Below are positions 56,993 through 64,000 of a stretch of DNA of 64,000 nt, piece by piece (the first letter of the stretch is position 1; every line of letters begins with the position of its first letter). The notes under the pieces were generated by a model. That model ran no database searches and was not told the origin of the DNA. It worked only from the letters and a program-made list of their open reading frames with translations. The translations under genes and the position numbers were made by a program. The stretch is from Pristionchus mayeri (lineage: Eukaryota > Nematoda > Chromadorea > Rhabditida > Neodiplogasteridae), in NCBI GenBank assembly GCA_036245805.1, contig BTRK01000004.1:1488001-1552000 (forward strand), read 5' to 3'.

Positions 56993-59244
56993 GAGCCCGT
57001 TTACCTAAGAGTCGAACAAAGTCTGGCGCAACACTTTTCCGAAAACTTGTGGAAAGGGGTTCTCGAGTGTGCTGATTACCGTGGTCAACTTCATTTTGCA
57101 CCATCTCGTTCGGTTTGACCAGGATGCATATCACGCCTCTCATGAGAGAATCGAGCTGCGTCAGGGAATGGAGGGAAAATCGTGAAATGGGTTCTAATCA
57201 TTTTTGACCATACTGAGTCATGCCTGACACTCCCCCAAAGTCTCATTGTGCGTAGTTCATTTTGGGGCTCCATACACCAGGTCGCATCTCGGCTGCTCCC
57301 ACTTCGAGAGAGCATATCGTACTTCCAGTTATAGATAGAGCAAAATTGACCTCTGAGTGACCCCCCACTAATTTTTCGAGCTCTATCGATCCATCTGCTC
57401 CAGATCCTCCAAATGTTAGTTTGAAAGATGTTACAGTTGAGGCCCCTTTTCTCGAAAATGTAGCTAAAGCCGCAGCTGAAATTTGTACAGATTGTGCAGC
57501 TCATTGTGGGCTACCAAATGAATGGTTTGCGAAGAAAATAGAGGGGGGGGGGGAGAACATGAGTTAAGCCGTTTTGAGTTTTCCGGATCATTTGAAGTTA
57601 TTTTTCAACATAAAAGTTAGAGTGACCGCAATCATTCTTTGCGGCGCGGGCGAGGAGAGCGGTCAGATCGCGTTTTTACATGAACAAAAATTGATTCAAA
57701 TGATCCGGAAAACTCAAAACGGCTTAACTGATGTTCTCCCCCCCTCTATTTTCTTCGCAAACCATTCATTCGGTAGCCCACAATGAGCTGCACAATCTGT
57801 ACAAATTTCAGCTGCGGCTTTAGCTACATTTTCGAGAAAAGGGGCCTCAACTGTAACATCTTTCAAACTAACATTTGGAGGATCTGGAGCAGATGGATCG
57901 ATAGAGCTCGAAAAATTAGTGGGGGGTCACTCAGAGGTCAATTTTGCTCTATCTATAATTGGAAGCACGATATGCTCTCTCGAAGTGGGAGCAGCCGAGA
58001 TGCGACCTGGTGCATGGAGCCCCAAAATGTACTACGCAGAATGAGACTTTGGGGGAGTGTCAGGCATGACTCAGTATGGTCAAAAATGATTAGAACCCAT
58101 TTCACGATTTTCCCTCCATTCCCAAGAATGGCGATTTTAGCTCGATTCTCTCATGAGAGGCGTGATATAGGCACTATGTGCCCTTCTCATCATAACTCAA
58201 GAAACGAATGATGGATTTCCGCCAAACTTTCATAAAGTTAACATTAGTTCCTAACTAAGAGATTGACATCAAATTTACATATATGCAAATTAATGAAAAT
58301 TTGGTTCTCGAATATAAGGCCGAAAGCAAAGACGAGCTATACACAGAAATGTGCGCCTTGTCTAGGGGATCATTTTTCGTATGCTATGTAGGGTATTATA
58401 ACTAGACATATTTTTGCTATAAGTGGTTTTCCGACGATTTTGTCAGTCGTGAACCGCACACAATGCGCGGAGAGTGTAGAATAACTATGAATTCCTTTGT
58501 TCCTCTCAACATTAAAGTTACCCAACAAGGACGAAATTGACCCATTATTTTTTGTCCTCCATCGAATAGCCGATGGTTGAATTAGTATAGAATGAATATG
58601 CAAAAATGCAAAAAATCAATAATAGCCTCAAGGGAAAGCCGAAAATTATTCGCGCTCTCTCACTTTTGCATACTCTCTCGTACACGCGACGGGATCAGGG
58701 TGAGATCAGGGTTTCGTCCTTGTTGGGTAACTTTAATTGACATTTTCGTCTCGCAGAGTGAAACTCATTTTAATTATACACTCTCCGTGCATTGTGTGCG
58801 GTTCACGACTGACAAAATCGTCGGAAAACCACTTATAGCAAAATTATGTCTAGTTATAATACCCTACATAGCATACGAAAAATGATCCACTAGACAAGGC
58901 GCACATTTCTGTGTATAGCTCGTCTTTGCTTTCGGTCTTATATTCGAGAACCAAATTTTCATTAATTTGCATATTTGTTGAATATGTAAATTTGATGTCA
59001 ATCTCTTAGTTAGGAACTAATGTTAGCTTTATGAAAGTTTGGCGGAAATTCGTCATTCGGTTCTTGAGTTATGATGAGAAGGACACATGGTGCCTATATG
59101 CAGCCTGGTCAAACCGAACGAGATGGTGCAAAATGAAATTGACCACGGTAATCAGCACACTCGAGAACCCCTTTCCACAAGTTTTCGAAAAAGTGCTGTG
59201 CCAGACCCTTCAGTACATTGTCCGATTCTTACGAAACCGGGCTC
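56993..59244. mobile_element. TTAA-flanked foldback element with a second foldback inside
   Basis: The ends GAGCCCGTTTAC and GAAACCGGGCTC are flanked by TTAA on both sides (56989-56992 and 59245-59248), as in piggyBac-type insertions. The outer arms (56993-57130 and 59098-59244) pair well. The inner arms 58168-58560 and 58720-59098 also mirror each other, so the native element was a palindrome of about 1.2 kb. The P1 foldback (57131-58165) was inserted in its left arm at a GCATATAGGC site. Confidence 0.8.
57131..58165. mobile_element. TA-flanked foldback, family P1, copy 2 (nested)
   Basis: A 1.03-kb palindrome with ends TCACGCCTCTCATGAGAG and complement, flanked by TA (57129-57130 and 58166-58167). 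Arms of about 470 bases surround a spacer of about 90 bases. It is a second copy of the family at 33300-34322. The uninterrupted right arm of the outer element shows the empty site. Confidence 0.88.
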
Positions 59245-59561
59245 TTAATATCAATTTTCAATGGGGATAGACATCTTATAGCCAAATTTGAAATATCGAA
59301 ATTTCGCAGTCGCGATGAAAATCAAAAGTCAGTCACCTTCACTGACGACGAACCTCCCCTCCCCGGAAACTGCGGCAATTTTACATCATTCACAACAACA
59401 ATCATTACATTTGTTTGCCAACCAGCCCGAAGATGATGGTTATTTGTATTCGAGCATTTATCAATGTGCGATAAAGATATATTTATATAGGTATGGTGAT
59501 ACACCGAGTTAGCCATTTTCCCGCCTCATATACTATGCTGATTTATTGTCTCTATTACGGC
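59245..59561. other. Short gap between two foldbacks
   Basis: No recognised feature. Small open frames (59288-59512 on +, 59322-59516 on -) lack motifs. Confidence 0.4.
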
Positions 59562-60465
59562 TGGAGTGCTGAAAGGAAGAGGGCAGAGCGTGCGGTGTTG
59601 GAGAAATGAGAGCGAAAGAAATGCAAAAGTGCAAACTCTTGCGCAAAAGTGAGGGGGAGTGGGGGCTCTTGCGCAAGAGTTGGCGCTGTAAAACACCGAT
59701 TTTTACGCTTTTCGATCGGACTTCTTATGTAATTAGCTATCCATTTGCATAACCATTTCACTTCACTTTGCCTACACCGATTTACATAGGGGAGGAGAAA
59801 AGACTGGTTTGGGGATTGGTTTGACGGAGTTTTCGCTCTCTTCTGCCTTGTCATACACATCTGTACTTTTTATGAAATAGCAAGGTGGAACCGCGGTTAA
59901 AGTGACAAATCCGTCCCTCAAGAAGATATAATGGTCCGCGCTAATACAATGGTCCGCGAAAAAGTATAATGGTCCAAAAATATAATGGTCCAGAAAAGTG
60001 GACCGTCATATTATTTTCATCAAATTTATCGGTCCGCTAGCCGAATTTATGGACCGGTATATTTGATGGTCCTTCATGCAGTTCTAAGAATTTTCCATTC
60101 CTTAGTTTACCAGCTTCCATCACACCCAACTTTCAACAAAACGATCTAATTACAACCGTGAAAGACAGCATAGAAATCTTATTAATCTTAATTTTTTTTT
60201 CTACCCCCCCCCTCCCCCCACCCCTTAGAGATCTACGGATGCTGTTTCTCGGAGCATAGCCTACCTGGTCTACCCGAGTGCCTCCTCCTCGGTTCCCTCC
60301 TCATATGCAGACCAGAAGAAGACAGATGAGAACAGTTGACTAGATCTATGTATTTTCAGTATTGTACCCTCCTACCCGTCACGCAGCTCTATTACTTATA
60401 TCCTCAGTATGAGGAGAGTCAATTATCTGTACGGTTATTCTATCAACTATTCGTATCTTGTTGCG

Positions 60466-60493
60466 CTTTCGGGCGTAGATAATATATATATAT
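60466..60493 (+). repeat. Retroposon-like 3' tail
   Basis: GCGCTTTCGGGCGTAGATAA followed by (AT)n matches the core of the 51-bp insertion at 12880-12930 (GCGCCTCGGGCGTAGATAA, then TTA repeats). It looks like the 3' end of a related non-LTR element. Confidence 0.5.
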
Positions 60494-60563
60494 AATTTTG
60501 TTCGACCTCTGAGTACCACAAAGAGCCATACCAACAACAACAGTATCCTCCGGACGGTGTTCA

Positions 60564-60674
60564 TTATTTAGGTTCCATAGGAGGCTTAGGCGAAGGCTTA
60601 GGTTTAAACACCGGAAACTTAAGGCTCGAATCAAACGGAAACTTCACATGGCACGGATCATCCGGATACTTCAT
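60564..60674 (-). CDS. Short Pro/Lys-rich open frame inside the nested element
   Basis: A 36-codon minus-strand frame with MKYPDDPCHVKFPFD followed by a KPKPSPKPP tail. It looks coding in composition but lacks a recognisable family and sits inside transposon sequence, so it may be a captured exon or chance. Confidence 0.25.
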   Translation of the reverse strand: MKYPDDPCHVKFPFDSSLKFPVFKPKPSPKPPMEPK

Positions 60675-61124
60675 TTTTTCATCGGGGCGCGTGTAGAGAG
60701 TATTTAGCAAAAGAACATGCTTCCAATCTCTCCGACTATGGAGAATAAATTACGTATAAATTATAGTGGTCCCAGAGCGGACCATTATAATTGTGAAACC
60801 AAGAAGGACCATCTTATTTGTTCAAAAACGGACCATCATAAATATGCCGGTCCTTTTTGTGGACCACTTTAAATTTTGGACCATTGTATTAGCGCGGACC
60901 ATTATATCTTCTTGAGGGACGGATTTGTCACTTTAACCGGAACCGCTATGCTACATCGTTATTGTAGCCTTTTGGGACGTCATCTCCAGGTTCTAGAAAA
61001 AATTTCAAAATCGTCTTAAAGTCGGACCGTTCGACTGATTCACGCGGATTTCTGTAGCGACAATTAGTCTCAGGTTTCATTCATCCAGTTAGAAGGGACT
61101 TAGACAGGCACAACCGCTGATTGA

Positions 61125-61418
61125 CGATTTTTTACCATTAATCTGGTGAAAAAGTGGGACGAACGGATTGACGTTGAGGTGGATAGGACTGAGTCGTTAC
61201 CTGAGAGATATTGCCTACGAGTGAGTTTGCCCTCTTCAATCATTAAGCAAATGCTAGACTTAGTATTCGAGCATGAGATCGATATCCACATTACCCTTTT
61301 GTACGATGACTACAGTATGATCAACTACCGTTTCATGGAAACAAATAATCTGGTTGATCCTCTTGTTTTGATCAGCAGGAGAGGTGATGACTATCTCTGG
61401 TTGATGCGTTATCAGTAA
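61125..61418 (+). CDS. Unrecognised 97-codon open frame in a foldback loop
   Basis: The frame runs from after a TGA at 61122-61124 to TAA 61416-61418. It has no ATG near its start, and the first plausible initiator would be GTG at 61146. Composition is that of a folded protein, with acidic and aromatic residues (SLPERYCLRVSLPSSIIKQM, IDIHITLLYDDYSM, DDYLWLMRYQ). No family was recognised. It may be an exon captured by the element, or a piece of its original gene. Confidence 0.4.
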   Translation, partial: RFFTINLVKKWDERIDVEVDRTESLPERYCLRVSLPSSIIKQMLDLVFEHEIDIHITLLYDDYSMINYRFMETNNLVDPLVLISRRGDDYLWLMRYQ

Positions 61419-61989
61419 GCTCAATGTCCTGTTAGTGTATAACCCTTCATTATCGTGATGGTAGAAATCAAGGTGCGAACAGGTTTTTCTTACCAGGAAT
61501 TGTTACAAAAACAAAAATCCGCAATCAGTCGAACCGTCCGACTTTCCGACGATTTTTAAAGTAGCTAACACTTTTTTCTTCCAGAACCTGGAGATGACGT
61601 CCCCAAAAGGCTACAGTAACAATGTGGCTCCACCATGTTATTGCACAAAAAGAAAATATGATGTACGCCAAAGGAAGAAGAGAGCGAAACTCCGTTAAAC
61701 CACTCACAAACCCAGTCTTTTGCGCTCCTCCGCTATGTAAATCGGAGTAGCAAAGTGAAGTGGAATGGTTATGCAAATGGATAACTAATTATCTACATAA
61801 GAACTCCGATCGAAAAGTGTCAGAAACGGTGTTTTATAGCGCCAACTCTTGTGCAAGAGCCCCCACTCCCCCTCACTCTTGCGCAAGAGTTTGCCCTTTG
61901 TCCCTTTCTCTTCCTCATTTTCATTTCTCGCCGCACGCGAGCGGCAGAGCCTTCCTTTCACTCTTCCTTTCAGCACTCTAATTTACGGC

Positions 61990-62819
61990 ATATTTGCGAT
62001 GTCGCTACGGTGAGTTAGTCCGGTGAGGTCGTCGGCTGAATAAGGGCGCATATTCCTGCTCGTCCCAAGTGCTTTTATGGTGCTTCTTGGATCTTTTGAA
62101 AAATTTCATTATTAAATTGTGGTCATTGGTGAGAGTTTTTACTTCTGCTTTCTCTTGTTTGTCATGCATACAGGAAGCTCTTTTATTCCCTCGAGAACCT
62201 GGATCGCTGCAACGAGACTCATTGACAAGCGATCGAAGACGAGCTGACAACCATGTTGGACACATCCGATTTCGGATGTTTCGGATAGGCTACTTCGTAT
62301 CTTCATTTTTCATACTCTCTCTCCCTCTCTCACACAGATGTCACGACACTCCAAACACTCGGTTGACTCATTCTTTCAAGTATTTGATGGAATGCGTTTT
62401 TAAAAATTTTTTCGATTTGGCGAAAGGAGTGAACGAGTGAGCCTTTCGATTTTGTGACTACACGGAACAAGTATTTGCAATGATCGAAGCGGCTTCTTCA
62501 TTGTGATAGAACCGATTGTTATGCTTTTGCGCGTATTGTTTCCAAGTATGTCTTTGACTGTGACACGGTGACAAAGCTTTTGATGAAAATCACAGAACTT
62601 TTTTTCCCCATCTCATTCTTGATTTATTATTCAATTCATCATTATAATGAAGCCGATAACTGTGTTCCCGCGCTTGTTTTTTCCCCGGGCATTGCTTAGA
62701 CTGTGAGACTTTGACAATGTTTTCGTTAGAATTCACTGGAAAACAATTACTGTTTTAACAGCTTTATGAAAAAACAAAGCAGTATAAGATTTATCTTTCC
62801 AGCATTGTCAGCATCCGAA
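61990..62819. other. Intergenic, nothing recognised
   Basis: No exon chain or repeat was found between the hAT-like foldback and the last chemoreceptor gene. Confidence 0.5.
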
Positions 62820-64000
62820 ATGCGCAGTCGATGGGTGAACGTCGCGATGGTTCTCCTACCTCTTGAAGGTAGGCAGATTTGGCAAAGAAACTTCATCTAA
62901 CAATAACAGAGCGAAACCTGAATGAAAAACAAAGAAACAAATATGATAAATCTGGCACTTAGGGTGTGTGATAGACAGAGATGGCCACTAGAATGTCATT
63001 TTCTTGTTCTCCCGAGGCTATGCATAAAGTTGAAATGCTAGATTAAGATTATAATTTAAATAAATTTAAATTATAGGATAAATAGTCCTTATTTTTTTTC
63101 AAGGAGCGGCCGGAATGGTTGCGAATGCAGTATTACTTTACTACCTCGCACGCACGAACGTTGGATCGACCGCGCGCTTGTACTACATTTCGTGCATTGT
63201 TTCCGCCATCTTCTCCTTCGCGCTCTCCCTTTTCGTGATAATCACCATTGATGTAAGAACGTTTTGATAATCATGAAAAATTACAACAATCATCATTTGG
63301 AGAGAAAGAATGCAGTTCTCTCTCTTAATATAGCGAATGAAGAGATTATTTCCCAAATTTCCCGCTCTACTAGGTGTTGACAATCACGGATGGTCATGTG
63401 CGTGCTCTATGGTCCGCTCCTTCTGCACTTGCCCCAGTGGCTGAGCGATGCTATTCTTGTCGCATTCATTGCGCTATTGGAAAACATGTGGCTGGTAAAT
63501 TGTTTCCTTTGGTTACTCCAACTTTTTTTCCAGATGATTCCTTCACCATCTATTCTACAATGGCTCTCTCTGTCCAAGTAGGGCTTTTTGCTACAGCGGT
63601 TTAATTTTTTTTCGATATTAAAATCGCAGCGCGCAGAGGGGCTGATACGTATCCTAAGCATGTTACAAAAATCCCCGAAAAGAGAAACCTTCTTACAAGC
63701 AGCACTTCGAGATGCGAATTTGAGGCTCTTCAATTCCATTGGCTCGAGAATCGCAATTGCTTAGCAATTCCACTGTCGTTTTTTGCCTTGGCATGGGTAA
63801 ACCGTTCCCGATAATAATCAATGCACGCTTTCCGCTTCTTTTAGATCAATTTTTTCCCTTATTTTCTGCCGAATGACGAATTCCGGGAGAAGATGGCGTT
63901 TAGTGCGTCCATACAGTATGGAATAAATACTTCCGATTTCCAAGTCAACGGATATCCTATTATGCTATTATGGATGAGGGTGGTGCTTTCGAGAAACGAG
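62820..64000 (+). CDS. 7TM chemoreceptor I, partial at the right edge
   Basis: Exon 1, 62820-62868, starts MRSRWVNVAMVLLPLE and splices in phase to 63104-63252, which holds two membrane segments (GMVANAVLLYYLARTN, VSAIFSFALSLFVIITID). Next come 63374-63494, 63534-63577, 63637-63796 (ending NCLAIPLSFFALAW) and 63845 onward, open to the window end (INFFPYFLPNDEF). Exons 3 to 6 agree in phase with the reading YGPLLLHLPQWLSDAILVAF, but that frame does not connect to exon 2 without a stop. Either a splice site is misplaced or the copy has a lesion. The family is nematode-specific 7TM receptor; subfamily not determined. Confidence 0.55.

Larger units (their letters stand above)
59895..60938. mobile_element. 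Nested element with 8-bp target duplication
   Basis: The ends GGTTAAAGTGACAAATCCGT and the exact complement are flanked by a perfect 8-bp duplication GGAACCGC (59887-59894 and 60939-60946). The terminal 180 bases contain many copies of AATGGTCC/GGACCATT. The right arm of the outer foldback (ATGGTGGAGCC near 61630) shows the site without insertion. It is hAT-like by duplication length. Confidence 0.88.
59562..61981. mobile_element. hAT-like foldback element, 2.4 kb, with nested insertion
   Basis: The left end TGGAGTGCTGAAAGGAAG mirrors the right end CTTTCAGCACTCTAA. Direct repeats ATTACGGC (59554-59561) and TTTACGGC (61982-61989) match at seven of eight positions. The outer arms cover 59562-59894 plus 60947-61075 on the left and 61480-61981 on the right, and share CTCTTGCGCAAGAGTT and AACCTGGAGATGACGTC in mirror image. 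A loop of about 400 bases carries an open frame (61125-61418). Confidence 0.82.

Noticed and set aside
58370..58885. Two nearly identical open frames in opposite orientation
   Set aside because: They are mirror copies in the arms of the TTAA-flanked foldback, not genes.
62069..62440. 123-codon open frame
   Set aside because: No motif, no plausible neighbours, and the frame crosses simple-sequence stretches.

Overview
The window looks like a stretch of a free-living nematode genome, plausibly a diplogastrid such as Pristionchus (species is inference). The evidence is the gene content: an astacin protease with two ShKT modules, a sperm MSP-domain protein, a Warthog-type hedgehog-related protein, and Srt, Str and Srh-like chemoreceptors. 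Genes are built from many small exons with short introns, and acceptors lie right in front of start codons, as expected with trans-splicing.

Four host genes can be modelled exon by exon on the + strand. They are a 17-exon astacin/ShKT metalloprotease (3141-9073, exon sum 1680 nt, in frame) with a tRNA-Val nested in an intron; a 4-exon sperm MSP-domain protein (36031-36993, 108 aa); a 20-exon Warthog/Hint gene (40759-45667) with one apparent one-base frame error in the Hint domain; and a 12-exon histidine acid phosphatase (51054-56095, 335 aa). The last intron of the phosphatase gene holds a full-length RTE-clade retrotransposon with an intact 914-codon ORF and an 11-bp target duplication.

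Between these genes lie chemoreceptor copies, most of them damaged: an inverted Srh/Sri-like pair (A 10737-13143 on +, B 25610-28346 on -), a minus-strand copy at 13590-15164, a + copy at 21380-23260, Str-type copies at 37881-39652 and 56490-56988, an Srt-type copy at 47301-49564, and a partial gene running off the right edge (62820-64000). From 29341 to 32503 there is a decayed Maverick/Polinton (virus-like transposon) segment: an adenain-like cysteine protease, several small ORFs of the capsid region, a one-pass membrane ORF, a broken proline-rich ORF, and two tRNA-like sequences.

The remaining sequence is dominated by DNA-transposon foldbacks whose ends and target duplications can be read directly: a 3.85-kb palindrome with a second palindrome inside it, two TA-flanked 1-kb foldbacks of one family, a TTAA-flanked foldback containing one of these, a 2.4-kb hAT-like foldback containing another, two hAT MITEs with perfect 8-bp duplications, a mariner-type element, and four copies of a roughly 107-bp hairpin MITE. 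Transposon insertion and decay of chemoreceptor copies thus shape most of the window, while the conserved genes keep their reading frames.
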